Part shown: in pieces, positions 11,101-26,134 of the stretch | Layout: every line of letters begins with the position of its first letter | Position numbering within the stretch: position 1 is the stretch's first letter | NCBI GenBank assembly: GCA_029204225.1 | Contig: CM055104.1 | Location: 43,553,148 to 43,617,147, forward strand | Reading direction: 5' to 3' | Source: Diphasiastrum complanatum | Taxonomy: Eukaryota > Streptophyta > Lycopodiopsida > Lycopodiales > Lycopodiaceae | Length of the DNA stretch: 64,000 nt | Notes under the pieces: model-generated | Database searches by the model: none | Told to the model about the DNA's origin: nothing | What the model saw: only the letters and a program-made list of their open reading frames with translations | Translations under genes and position numbers: made by a program

Positions 11101-14100
11101 TGAAATTTAAACCCAAAAATAACAAATGTGCTGGAATTTTACATTTTAAGTCAACTAATAACTCCCAGAATCGTTTCGCAATTGAGTTTATGGACCAAGC
11201 CAATCTCAACTGATACAAAATGACATTATTACTATTTTGTCAGCTGATTTTCCATTGAATGCATGTGGGTGATTATTATTTCATGTTATAAAAAAAACTC
11301 ATATTGTTACAAACTTTTACTTCAATAAATGTTTAAAAAAAAGTACTCACAGCAATTTCTTCTTCATACAGCACAAATGCCTGAGTGCAGAATTCATATG
11401 CAACTGGCTCCAAACCACAGTCACTAGCAGCCTGCTTGGAGTAAAAGACACCAACTAATGATGTCATATAACTGCTCTCTCAGGAGAAATTACGTGACTG
11501 CCGTTCTGAGTTCATCAGGTTCAAATCCTAAACGATTATTCTGGTGGGAGTACATTTACTGATGAGCTTTCACAAATTCCCAAAACATGAAATTGAGCCG
11601 AGAAAACAACATACCTCTGCACATTCCAGATATAGCCGCAAAGCCAACTCTGGAGCTGGGACTGTTGACAGTGCCTCTACAGTCTGAAGAAGAATCACAA
11701 AATTTTCAAAATCCCCCACATTCATCTTTTTAACATCTTTTCCATAACAAAGCAAAACAGATTTCTGCAAACTAGTAAGAATTGCTAATATAAAGCACCA
11801 AGATCATAAAAATACACAAGCTGGAACTAGTGTCAAAAGAGATATCACTATGGTGAAAGAGTCAAGCAACCTGTATGTAACACCCCAGATTATCTCTTTT
11901 CATCAAATGACAACAGAAAATAATCTGGGGTATTACTCTATATATGATCTAGGGATTACAAATCGAAAAAAGCAGAAAACAGAAGCCTCTACATCCTGGA
12001 AATCTCAGGCAAATCAAAAAGGTATCATGGAATAGTTCCTCAACAGCTTGTTGCCAACATTCTGAAGGACTGTTTCCAACCACAATATAGAACAGCAGTC
12101 CCAAGAGGACTACCCTGGAATAACTCCAAGAAAGTGTATTCTTTCTGAATACTTCCCAAAGTCCAAAACTATGTATCGTAATAAACCAACCTGATGAAGA
12201 AACTGAAATATTCCCTTCAGAGATACCGAAGCTTCATCATCCACAACACTACCTTGTAAGCATCGTACGAGCTGAAAATTGAGGAGCTCAAATATTAGTG
12301 AATACACGAAGAACATTTAAAATGTGTATTTTGTGGCTTCTGATTAGTGAAAGAAACTATTGGAGAATCTCAGCTTCAACATGCTCTTTCCAGGTTATAT
12401 GCTTTTGTTGCTGAATGGAAACTACAAGTTCTTACAAACGTGGAAGTTTAAACACAACCTCCTGGAGGCTGGCATTACTCGTTTAGATAACTATATGTTC
12501 ACAGATATAGCCAAAAAGTGACCTAAAAGTTACAAATTTCATCAGCACGTCAAGGCTTCCTTTGACTCAAGAATATCAATTTGCAAGTCGGAAGAAGGGC
12601 AAACAATGTTTTTTCGTTTAATACCTTTAGAGCTGCAAATATTAGTGGAGGTAAAGTAAATGCAAGTCTTCTTGGACCTCCTTGACCAAAATGCTTCCTT
12701 GCAGTTGTCAAAAGCTATGCAGGTGAGACAGTAGCCCAATTATTAGATCCTTTAAACTGCTCTGACAAAGTCTTGAATACAAATGAGTGGTAAAAAGATC
12801 ATTCTAGTTTATGGAAACTGTCAATCTTAGTCAGAAAAAAAATAGTCAATGTAATAGCATGCAGATTACCAATGTTGAAGTTTTCTTGGAACGTGGGGCC
12901 TATTGTAGAAAAAAATTACAAGATACACATCCAATAGATCACCTTAAACATCTCCTCATGATCCTTGTTTACCAACATGTGCACAAGCCTTGCCAACAAA
13001 TTCTGTTCCTCCACAAAATCTTCTTCATCTATCTGTCACCATAAAGAAATCACTCTCGTATTCAACAAAATGGATAATCTTGAGATTGCTACGGGATATA
13101 AAAAAATGGACAAAAGCTTTGAAGTTTATAGCATTTGACACAGCGCCATGAAAGCAACTTCATCAACCACAACATGTTCTGGAAAAAACCAACTTCTCCA
13201 CTCATTTGTTTTCTTTTCACGAAGATGATGTCACTTCAACAAAGCTAATCTGAAATCGGTTGCAATGATACTTACAAAACTAGTATATCTTCTATGACTT
13301 CTGGGAAACTTTCACATAAAGGTAGGCAGTAATAAACAGAGTCAGCAACCCAGTATTCCAGAATCCCATCTGAAACACCTAAAGTTCTGCTTTAAATCAG
13401 GGACAAAACAGAGCCCTCTTGCTGTGTGTGGTTTTTTTTTGGGGGGAAGCGAAATGAATTCATTTCTCGCAGTTAACAACATATCCTGCAATTGGATACG
13501 CAAAACTATGAAGTAGATAGAAAATTGTGAATTGCATATCCATCTCCAACAATATGCTCATAGGCCCTCTCACAAAGAAACACCACCACAAACATGCTCA
13601 CAAGAGCCTGCTGAAAGAACTGTGGATCATCAACTGTCACATGAGAGAGAGTTATCCTATTATAGCCTCTATAGCCGTTCAGGTTAAGCGCCCTGCAAGA
13701 TATCGAGATGGTGCATGAAGCCAAATAGTAATCAAGTGGCTTTGAGCTACTCATGGCCAGCATTCAAATAAAATAACATGCAATTAACTGATAATTTTGG
13801 GGTCTAAGGGAATACATGAGGCCTCAAGCACAGCAGACAACAAATAAATGCCCTAATGGCATGTCCATAACATTCCCCAATCACAATACAGATACACCTA
13901 CGTTTGAATCTAGAGCATTCCTGATACAGATATAACCACTGATGGACCCAACTAGTATGCTAACTCCAACAGGCAGCAAGGGCCACAGAGAAGTCTCGGT
14001 CAGCCAAAGGCAATGGCAAAGGCAGAGACAGATGCAAACCCTAAACCATGTCTACTTCAAATACCTATACTGACACAGATGATTCAGTATTTAGACCATC

Positions 14101-17100
14101 ATCAAGTAATATTGTGAGATCTTGTCAGAGAATGTAAACAATGATGTTCAGAATTTAGAGGCGATCACCTTCATGTTGACACTAATGCTATCCACGGCTG
14201 ATTCATCACGTACATATATTGGTCCTCTTTGCTCTATGACTCTGGATTTGGATCAAACCACTACTAGGTTGAACTTCCAAGTTTCAAGTTTTTGTCTTAT
14301 GTCTTAGTATGTCAATCCACGAACATGAATGTATATTCAATACTAGCTTTTTGTGAGGAACCTCAGCTCTCCATTTATGAAGCATTTGTCTACAAAGTGT
14401 GATACGTATTGTAGCCACTTCACAATCAATTATGTATATAAGCAATGTGTATAATCATTACTACCCTATGACCAAGTTCTTTCAGGTTCACACAATTGTC
14501 AAAACGCTAAGCACTTTCACCCCTGCTGTTCAATTTGCCCATAAAACTAACAAAACTTGTGTTGTGTATTGCGTTCTGGAACATAGCTAATATAATGACC
14601 AAAAAAAATTGCATACACCATCTGTTGCCCAAAGGTGTATAAAAGGTTGTATTCTTCAACTCTTTCAGTAGCTATTTGATAACACTGGTAGCACCTGAAG
14701 ATGTGTGTATGAAGGACATGTACCAGCCTACTTAGCTAATAAGGAGATGATACAATAATTCTACGGCTATGACCAAGCTTTGGATTTTACCTATAAATTA
14801 TAGCTCCTCTGAATAAAGTACTATCAATTATAGGTCAGTGTCAATTCTATAATCAGATTGTGGAATTATTGAAACCTTTTTCCAAAGCTTTGAAAAACCA
14901 GTCCAGTTTCAACTCATAATTTACCTCATCCATTGGTGGTGCTCCTTCGCTATCCTTTATCAGCTCTCTCAGAAGTTCAAATAAGGCATCCACCTGGCAG
15001 TTTAGCCCAAGTGTCAAACATATTTTTCAAGGCAAATGGTACAACACCTACCTGAAGGCAATCAAACCAAAAATAGTACCATTGAGCCATAAACGTTGAA
15101 ATGTTACCTTGAGGAACTAATGAAGGTGCTGTTCTTCATGATGCTCTGAATGATTACAACTGCCATGACTTTATTGGTTTCGTAGTCCAAATGCTCCATA
15201 ACTTTGGGATAATTTGTCAACCTTAACACTGTGACAACATCATTGTACTTTTCCAAAGGGGCACTAAGGAGGGCTACAATCTGTTTTGTCGCCTTGCTAT
15301 CTTTCACCTTCCCCTTTCCCTCCAATCGTTTTACACATGCCCCCTGCCTCACAGAACGATATAAATATGACATGGAATTGTAACTGCCAAATTTCATATG
15401 AAAGAACTCAGATAAAAACATATCAAAATATTAACCTACCAGAACTTGATCCACATAATCAAGTCGGTCGACATGCACCCTCAGTGTGAAAGTAAGTAAT
15501 GCAACATGAAGGCTGACTGCACTGACCAGAGGCATGTCAGGTTGGGCCTCTACTACCTGGAGAAGGTTGTTAAGCTCAGAGTGTTAGGCAAGAAAATGAA
15601 AGTGGTGGCATTTTTAATTACAATGGGCTCCCACAAATATACCTTTGAAGGCCCAAAACCCCATCTTACAACTAAAATAGAACACAGATATCACCTACAA
15701 AGAAACTGCAAGGTTTATTACAAGTCCAAAAAATTCAAAAGATTCTCAGCCAACAAATTCTTGGTGCATGTGATATACATTTGCTAAAACTTAAAAAATC
15801 ACGTCATTTCTGCCAAAGAGTAGGAGCATAGAAATTCATATAGGCATTCCAAAGAGGTTCACATTAAGGTGAAAAACCGATGCTCTAGGTCCCTGTATTA
15901 GAGTTCATGTTCTCATTGTTACCCTTAACGTTGTCATTTAGGATTGATTAGGATTATTGGGCCATGCCTGAGTGTTAATTTTAGGGGCCTTTACATATAT
16001 TTAGTAAAGTCAAATTGAAATTTAGTTAGACTCAAGGTTGAGATTCTAGTGCTTGATTTGGAGCACAAGTTTTACTATGGATAGGTGTTGGGACCTTATA
16101 TAGAGACATCAATTAGGCAATTGCTTTAAGGTTGCTTTTAGATTGCTTTTGCTTTTCGGCATAGACTCCATCTGCAATGGGACGTAGTTGGAGTACATCT
16201 CATCATTGTTGTTTGTGATCTCTCTCATGTGTATGACTATTGTCTACTAACAACAATAGGAATCTTGTCTTGGGTTACTTGTATGAGCAAGTCGGTTTTC
16301 TAAAACCCTGTCCATTTGTTTGAACAATATATTTTGAAGCCCGGGATCAGAGAGTACATTTGAGCAGAAAAAGCAAGCAACTGGCCACGGCAATATTAAA
16401 AGAGGGCACAAGAAATAAACAAATGCACTAAATTCCTATCCATTTGTTTGACCAAACATTTTGAAGCCTGGCATTAGAGAGCACATTGAGCAGAACAAGC
16501 AAACAGCTGGCCACAGCATTATTAGAAAAAGAACGTAAATAAATCTAAATGATTGAGCCCAACATACAAAGTAGATGATCTCTATGGCTTAATCATCAAC
16601 AACAACTTAGAGATGTGGATAATTGACATTTGATAGCTCATAAGGAAAAGTATCCAAAGGGCGGTCATGGTGACTGTCTTATTGGCATTTCTGCCATGAG
16701 TGTAAAACAAAAACCTACTTCATGGTCCTCAAAGTTACAGTAGAAAGCCAGCAGCTCTTTACCTTCATGACGGCATTGCTAAGTTTTGCAAATGCTTCAA
16801 CATGCAATATATCTGGGAGCACCTGCAAGTGTTTTGAAAAATTAATAGGACAAATACACAGATTTTTCAAGATGCCAGAAACTAAGCTTAAAAATTCTTG
16901 AGCATTGCTAAAAATAAAAATTTGAAGTCTACCTCTGGCAAAGATGCAGCATAATTTGAAAGACGCTCCATGAGCAGGGACATGACTGTTTTCACATCAA
17001 CAGTAGGCTGCAGGCATTGCTAACAAAATCAATTTGGCATGCCCATTACTCAAATGATGGCCCAAATAAACAGGCTAAAGATTTCAGTTTTAGAGTTGTG

Positions 17101-20100
17101 AAGGTCAAATCGGAACAAAGACTTACCTGAAGTTGAGGGCAAGCACCCAGAAGAGTCTCCAGTGTCTGCAGGTGATAATCATCAGGAAAGACCTGAATGA
17201 TGCAGTCCATTAAATAATATTGTGCAATTTCATCTTTGCAGTTGACAACCTGGAACAGGAAAAAGAAGTCAGCAAAAAATGACACTTGACCAGCATATGT
17301 CTGCATTGCGTAACTAACAATAACTATAGTGCTACAAAAGGACATCAACGCTCTGAATTGACCTGTTCAAGAATTCGAGGGAGCACCAGATCCTTGTACA
17401 TCTCCAGATCAACTCCCTCTAGTTGACTTAACACATGCAGATTCTTACCTACCTGCCAAAGTCATCACCCGTACGGCATCACCTGAATGAACAAAAACTA
17501 GGGCGCTCTATAAATTGAAGCCTAGATGCTAATCATGACCAAAAAATCTTTCAAATCTATATGGTATGAATGTTTGAATACACCAACTACTTGCATTTGT
17601 TAAGTCTTTTGCACTCAAACTGTAAGTTTTCAGTGTCCCTTGATTCGTACCAAATCTTGAAGCTCTCTCCTTTCCTTCTCCCGCTTCTCTTTCTCCCGAG
17701 CTGGACCCTGCAGACGAGAAAACTTGAAATGTGGTTGCTTGGCACTGAGCATCACCTCACCTTATGTATGTATTGATGACACTCACAAGGACGCCTGCAT
17801 AAAACAACTACTATTCAGAAAAACTCTAAAACTACTCCTTTACCCCCCATCTTTTATCCGGCATTTGCAACTGGGAGCAACGGTCAACCCAATGAGATTG
17901 GACCAAGTTTTATGCAGAATTTGGCAATCTATTGGGAAATGAGTGCCAGATCTGATAAAAGCAAAGTCTTTGAACCTGATGTTGCATTCGCACCCAGAGT
18001 TTATTCATTTCTGTGAAGTTTTGAAGAACAAACTCAACTGCATCCATGACAGTACCACCTTCACTGTTGCAAATACCAGATTTAAGTCCTTCCATTGTTC
18101 CAGCGTTCATCTTGCCAAACTAAAATATACAGAGCACAGTTGCTTACCCTTCGTATTCAGAGCCAACATCAGGTAACTTATCACGGCTGATTTGTGAGAG
18201 ATAGCTGCGTAGAAACAGTCCTCGAATTGGATGTTGCACACCTCGGCTCATCTCCACCAGATCTTTCAATACGTCCTTTGCTGGTGCCTCCTTTGATTTG
18301 ATGTACACAGAACCTACTGTGCACAAAAGGTATCTACAAAAGAGAATACCAGCACAACAGCACATCGCTCTCATTCCAGCAACACTCTTTTTATGCATGT
18401 CATTATCAAAATGCCAATTATTAAGTACTAGGTACAGCTGATTGAAGTTAGAAAAGGGCACATATATGTAATTACATGTACATCAATCTTAATTAGGCCG
18501 GGAAACTAAAATCCAAATAAATATACACTGCAAACCAGACAAAGCATACTCCAAGAATTTTGCCTAGTGTATCCCTAAAAAATGTTCTCGTTCGATATCC
18601 AGAAATAGAGGTACTAGAACCATTCATCTGTCAAAGAAAAGAAGATGAATCTCATGTGCACATGGCATGACCAAGAAGTATCAACTGAAGTTGGAACACT
18701 AACAATCTTGGTAAAATGTTTCCTGCATGCTGCACAAGCTCATATAAATCAGCATTTGTATGACCTCTCTTGGTCTCCTCCCTGAACAACATTTCCAGCT
18801 TCCGTAGTTCATCAAAAGTCCTCATATCTGACGGATGTCAAGGAATATTCACTCTCACTCTGCAAACATGAAGAAATCCTAAAACACGAACACATAGAAA
18901 ACAAAAGCCAGCGAGAATCTCGTGATGATCGGATACAAAGCTCATAGTATTTTTGAGGAGACAACTTGGAAGTCCGGAGTTCTGACAGCATTTGTGCAGA
19001 AAACTTCAAAGCATCTCTCAGGTTGTTAGCATCCTGATGCACAAAAATAGTCGATGCCGTTGATTAGGAGTGCGGAAGCAAGCAGCCCACTCACTTCTCA
19101 TAACATTACAAGCAAGTACTGAGGTGATCATAAATACTGCAAGGGTAAGGAAATAAACATTGAAGATTTCCTCAATGGCAATGAAAGGAAAACTGCCTCA
19201 GCAGATAGCACCAACATCAACCAGGCTTTTTAAGAATGACTATAAGCATAATCAGAGGCTTTAGAAAGCTACATTTGTGCTCATCTAAATGGCTACTTTG
19301 TTTCTTCTTCATTTCTACTTAACAGCATTGACAGACGACTCTTCACAATCTTACAAGGTAAGTGTCATTCCAAAATATATCCATTTGCAACTGTAACCAG
19401 TGTCAAAAAGGTAGCACCTGTTTTACAATGTGAATCATTAAAGAAAATTAATCAGGTGAGGGAGTGGATGAATACAAAATAATATAAGTTCAATAAATCG
19501 AAATGGCCATCCCTGATTTATGACTACCGAACATCAATGCATTTGAAAGAGCAATGCAAATGCCAATCTCTCATTTTAAGACTCACGAGCAAACTGACTA
19601 TAGCACTGTTGAGGCCCTCTTCTTGGCTTTGAACCATCGCTTGAATTTTCCTGAATACCCAGCAAGATTCAACTTTATGCACTTTTCAAACCTTCGTTCA
19701 TGAAAAACATTGAAAAGTAACATGGGCTTCGTTGGAAGAAATATTTTCCCATTATTCTAATATCTATCACATCATTGAATTATAACGTGACCTTAAACAG
19801 ACAATCCATGACTACTTGACAATTCACAAATGCGGCAACAATACATGTATGAATGGGCAAGTAAAACCTTGAGATGAAAGAAGGCAATTCAATGAAAAAA
19901 TTCTCGCATCCCCACAGTAGAACAAATACTAAAGAAGACGTGAATATCCCAAAAGTCTTACCCATTGATAAATAGACATCTAGGGATGACATACACCTAA
20001 CTGAGAAGGCATGAATGCCAATCAGCCCAATCTTGTGTTGTCATTAAGGACATTAATTAGGGTCCATTATTATGCCATTTGTTCACTATTTAAGTGACAT

Positions 20101-23100
20101 GTTGGTACTTGATCACTTAGTCGGAGAGCCATGGTTGTGGGTGTGGTCTAGGCGGGTGTAGCTAAAAAGGGCTATGCCTTGAGGGGGATTGTTAGAAAGT
20201 GTCAAGGCTATAGCCCTTGCACAACACTCTAGGAACACAAATGGACGGGTACCTCAGTGGTAAAGCATCCCACAGGAAGTCCTAGAGTGTAAAAACTTTC
20301 ACATATTGTCGCATCTTGATCTGAATCCTAAATAAGACTTTTGTTGTCTGCAACAGTTACTAAATCTGAAACTTGACTTTCGTCGTCGCTTTGCTCATCT
20401 GCTTCGTCATTGTGGCTTTGCTCATCAGACTCATTGTTGCAATCATCTTCATGTTCAAAAGTGTCTTCACTTTCATGCACTGTTTCGATTGTCGATCCAC
20501 TGATGCTTTACTGTGAACAATCAATTTCTACATCCGCATCTTTATTTCTTCAAACCATTGTTCTTCTTTCCTTTCAACTTGCAATTTAAACCTTTGTCCT
20601 CGTTGCTCGTACTCTTATGCATATTCCGTTGTTTCCCTTAATCAAAACCTAGGCTGTAGAGAAGTAATTTGCAGATATTTTTCTGCAACACTCCGATATT
20701 GTGGCCGTAAACCGTATATGTAGGTAGCATTGTACAAGATATACTTCTCCATAAGCAAATACTGGAACCTGTTGATAGATATTTGGTTCAAAGAACACCA
20801 CTGGATCGATTGCAAACTTGTCTACAAAATGCTTTGAAATTAAACCAATTCAGAGGAAGGAAGTCTTGAACAATGTTCCACCATGACTAAACACGTCCTT
20901 GGAAACCCGGCGAAGCAAAAAAAACCATGTCACCTGTCACCAATACCTCCAATATAATAGAAGTTACATTCCAAACCTTCTAACCAATTGTCCACATTAA
21001 TGGAGTGAATGCCTCCATCACATGTAAGACTCACGTATTTAGACAGTCGTTGGTTGTAACAATAAGGGTTCCGTTGAGTAGTGACTTTCCACCATTCATT
21101 AATATCGTTAATAGATCGTTAATAGATAGGTGCTCGCAAGTGCACGATCCATCATATTGCGGAAGTCCATAGAATTAGCTACATAAATGGATCTGGAAAG
21201 AGTTGGTTGACGCACATTTTTTATAGGAGTTTGAAGAGAATTCACATAGTAGTTCAAACATTTTCTATACTCAAATTGTGTCTTCGGGACCAATTCCAAG
21301 AATTGTTAATTGAATTGTTGGATAGATCCAGTTTGTTTGAGAGATTGAATGATTTCACATAAAATCTGGTAGTACTATCAATGCAAGCAATTTTAAATTG
21401 ACTTCAAAGCTTTGTGAACAGAAGTGCTTGAGTATCCCACCATGCTCGAACTTGTCCTTGAAAGCACCATGAAGCAAAGTAGATTTTATCCTCTTCACAA
21501 TAATGATGATGATGAAAATAAGCTTCCAATTTAATCACCCAATCATCAACACTGATTGAACTTGGCTGTCCGTTAAATGCAAGGCTGTAATGTGCAATTC
21601 CATATTGTATTTCATCATTTGATGGAAGTTGAACGTTTTTACTATTCCAGTAATCCATCAACTGTGTTGCAGCGGATCACGATCCGGAAGGATTTCGATC
21701 CGGATCGCGCGTTCCGGATCGCCCACGTTCCGAGACCAAAAAAGCGGTCGCGGAACGCAAAAGAAATTTGAAATTTTTTTATGTGGGCCGCGAGCAGGCA
21801 GCCCGCAGCCCACATAAAAAATTTTGCATTTTGAGAATTGGAGAGTGAGAAAGAGCAAGGATGAGGAGGTGATCGTGGATTGTGGGCAGCGTGGGGCATC
21901 GATCTGTGCGTGATCAAGACGGTGGAAGCGACGAGGTGGCGGCGTTTGTCTCCAAAACGATTTTAGGTAAGTTTTGACTTCAAACCTTGGTAGCTCATAG
22001 AATGAGCTGTAGGCAACGTAATGAACTGGTTTTTGGTTTCAAATCATCTGTATTGAACCCCACAAAGACGCTCATGCTGTTAGTTTTTCCCATTTTGCTT
22101 CTATAAAAAGATATGAATCTCATGCCCCTTTTCCATGTGTTTTTGACTCTTTTTGCAAAGTAGCTTATAATCATCTGATTGAGGTGCAATTTTAGGCCAA
22201 ACTGTGTTTCGTCATGCCCTCAAACATGCCTGTGCTGTTAGTTTCGGTTTTAATCGATTCTAGAGAATGTTTTCGGTTAAGGGCCCAAATCACATGCATT
22301 TTAGGGTTTAGGGTTGAATGCAAACAATCCGATTGTTGTTGCTACCAACAGAATACTGACATGTGATTGTTTGCTTCCTCTTTTGCAGGTCTGATACATT
22401 GGCTGAGTCACACGATCTGATACATTGACAGATTCACACGATGCCGGTCCTTTTTGAGGCATTTGGTCAAAGGTAGAGTTGACAAAGGGGGATGTGGCTA
22501 CGCACCAGGGATTTGGTGCCCGCAGATGGAGATGCCTGCATTGTGACGGCATCTTTACTGGTTCTCTTACCAGGGTTAGGGCCCATTTGCTACGACTCAC
22601 TAGGCCAAATGGGCGGGGGATGGGCATATCCATTTGCCCTCGCATATCAGATGTAGAGGTGGAGAGATTGATGGACACATACGGGCGTGACGGTTCATCT
22701 CTTGAGCCTTTGAGACCATCTCATAGTGTTGTTCGTAGGTCAGTGGCAGGAGCAGGGACTAGAGCAGGTTCGGGACATGGTAGAGGTGCAGGGTCCAGAG
22801 CAGATGCAGAGGCAGGGCCTAGTCACATGGGGGGAGATGTTCCCAGAGCATCCACCACACATGCAGAGGTAGGGCCTAGTCACGTGGGGGGGAATGTTCG
22901 TAGAGCATCCAGCACACATGCACCCTCTAATCCAGTTGTTCCTTCAGCCGCAGGTCCATCTCGTCCAGCGTCGTCATCAGCTGTTGACACACCATTTACA
23001 GAGTCAGATCATGCCACAGAGGGCCGCAGCGATGCACCAGGCGATGCTTCACAGTCAGACACACCTTCAGCAAGCCCATCTATTGTTTCTGGTGGGCGTT

Positions 23101-26061
23101 CTAGACCAGGAGAGTCCTCTATGCAGCAGAGAGCGGTTAGGGCTAGGCAGCAGACATTGGACCGAGGTGCGTGGCAGAGACATCATCATGCCCGATGTAC
23201 CCGGCAGATTAGCCAGCTGTTCTATGAGTGTGGCATTCCTTTTGCTGTTGCAGACACTTGGATCTTTAGAGACACTTGCCTTCAGATAGCATCAGCTGAT
23301 TCGTCATGGAGGCCTCCGAGGAGAGAGGCATTGCGCACGACCATGCTACGACAGGAGGAGGAGACCATCACACGGGAGCTGAGCTCCATTCGCACAGCGT
23401 GGCAGACATAAGAATTTTTTGCTACTCTTTACCACTTCATTTGTTTCAATCTAGAAACCACAGTGTTTGCAAGTGCACATGTCTAAGAAATGTTGTATTT
23501 TTGCAGTTATGGATGGACTGACACTCATCGCCGGTCTGTCGTCAATATCCTAGTGTCTTGCCCACTTGGCACAGTCTTCCTACGAGGCGTGGATGCTACT
23601 CGAGTTGGTGGAACCATCACGGTCAAGTTCATCTATGAGGCAGTGATCTCTGTAGTGCAGGAGATTGGGGCAGAGCATGTGGTTCAAGTCGTTACAGACA
23701 ACGGCTCGAACTGCAGATCGATGGGAGAGATGGCGATGAGGGAGCACCCGAGTATTGTGTGGACCCCGTGCGCTGCACATTGCATCGACCTTCTCATTCA
23801 GGACATGGTTGCACTTCCATGGATTCGTGAGGTACAATTTTCGTCACTTTCTAAAGCATTTTGCACCTATCAATTATTCCAGGACCCTAACCTCTTTTAG
23901 CTTCTAACAGTTTTTTGTTTTGTTTGTCTTGCAGCTCACCTCTCAGGCCATGTGCATAGTGAAGCTCGTCACCAGAAAGAGGTGCGTGCTGGCATTGTTC
24001 CGTACATTCTATCGGCTGGACCTGAAGAAGCCAACACCCACTCGCTTTGCCTTCTTTTTCCTCGTTCTCGAGCGATTGTGCGTCTTGCGAGATCATTTGC
24101 GGAGGATGGTATCCAGTGAGGCATTTGATGAGTTCAGGAACTGCACGACAGAGGCAGTGTTCTTCCAGGCCATAGTCTTTGCAGAGGACTTCTGGACACG
24201 TGCGAGTGAGATTGTAGAGGTTCTTCGACCTGTCTTCTATGTGTTGCGCCTAGTAGACCGAGAGGGGTGCACTCTCGGTCTCATATACGAGTTCATGGAC
24301 CGCATTGGCGAGACGCTTCACAGATGTGGCTTGAAGGAGGATAGGTACGTCTCCTATCACTTTCTTATTTCAGTTTCACTCTGCTCGTGTTTTCGAAGAT
24401 GCCTACCCATTTGCAATGTCACCTGCGCAGGAAGGACGAGCTCCTCACACGTTGGGAGGCGAGGTGGGACTACTTCCACAGACCCATCCATGCGGTGGCC
24501 CACATGCTACACCCATTGTGGCGCTCTACCAGACGTCCTGGCGACACGGAGCTCCACCGAGGATGGGTGGAGTACACCGAGCGTGTATGGCCCGACGCAG
24601 GTATTGTAAATATTCTAGCTAGTGTAGTTGTTTGTATTAGCATATGCTTTGGTTTGTGTCCTGACACGTGTTCTATTTCCTTTGCCAACAGGCACGACTC
24701 TAGGGAACATAGAGCAAGACATGGTCAAGTTCGAGCGGGGCTTGTATCCTTTTGATCGAGAGCAATGTAAGCTCAGAGAGGACCAGTTGGCGCCTGTCAC
24801 ATGGTGGAGCTGTCATGGCCGCAGTACGCTTGACCTTCAGCGACTGGCAGAGAGGGTCCTTTCACAGGACTGTTCGACTTCCGCCTATGAGCGGAACAGG
24901 AGTGTATGGGCCAACCATCACACGAAGAAGAGAAATAGACTCTCCATTGAGCAGTGCAGGCGGTTGGTGTTTGTGAACACCAACGGACGCATGTTGAGAC
25001 GCACACGCATGTAGGGTGACCGTTTGATCGAGGTGAGTTAGTGACTTTACTAGTATTGCTTGATGTACTTGCGTTTCAAATGAATTTATTGACAAATGCA
25101 TAGGTTTGCTAACCATGCCCGTTTGTTTTTGTAGGTGAACCCTCACTCCTGCAAGGTACATACGACAGCTGCTGATCCTCGGGTGCCACCTACGGAGGAG
25201 GAGGTCGAGGATGATATCTATCAGGAGCTACATAGGCAGGCAGATGCAGAGGCACGATCTACACGACACCACAAGAGAGCAGCTCGACGTCAGGAGATGG
25301 GAGAGGATGGAGATGATGAAATTTTGGGGCATGGAGAGGGATTGGGCATGGGTACGAGGAGGAGGAGTGGATGGATGAGGGTGATACAGAGGCAGAGGAT
25401 GAGGGTGAGCATGAGGGGGGTGGAGACATGCAGCACTTATTCGTAGACCCCGATGCCGAGACACAGGAGGAGCCAGTCGTTTCTGCACCTAGACGTAGAG
25501 GGCGACCTAGACGTTCCGGGGGGGGTCTGGGGGCCTTGTTTGTAGAGAGGACTGAAGTTTCATAGGCAGTTGAGGGCCAGGTCGGCTCTGAGTTTATAGG
25601 GCCTTCCCAGAGTACGAGATCACAGTTGAGAGGGCGACCTGGAGGGAGTAGCAGAGGAGGAGCAGTTGGAGCCAGCCAGGAGGGGGCAGGAGGGAGAGAG
25701 AGAGAGGGAGAGGGAGAGGGAGAGGTAGGGGACAGGGAAGAGGCCGAGGCGGACGCAAAGGCAGAGGCAGAGGCTCACCACGACACATGATACCCTCAGT
25801 GTCATCTATAGATTCCTTGTTTGGCAGTTCCACGGACACGGATGACTTAGACTTTGAGTTAGAGGACGATTGTTAGTTGTTAGTGTTATGAGACATTACT
25901 TATCGGACGTCACTATATTTTTTTTTTGGCCTTGCGCCCGACATTATATATTTTCACGTTTTTACATTGTGTCCTATCGATTTGTGTTTCGATATGATTT
26001 TTTTCCAGCATGGTCTATTTCAGTAGGTAATTCAGTATGGTTTTTTTCCAGCATGGTCTAC

Positions 26062-26134
<73 letters not shown>

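Noticed and set aside
19575-19650. Possible extra VPS35 exon in intron 1
   Set aside because: An AG...GT-bounded 68-bp open piece exists on the minus strand, but exons 1 and 2 already join in phase with no family sequence missing, and 68 bp would break the frame.
20235-20300. tRNA-like A-box (ACCTCAGTGGTAAAGC), possible SINE head
   Set aside because: No matching B-box (GGTTCGA) at the right distance and no terminal repeat; too weak to call.
22301-22318. Telomere-like TTTAGGGTTTAGGG
   Set aside because: Only two units, inside the hAT 5' region; at most a telo-box promoter motif and not an interstitial telomere.
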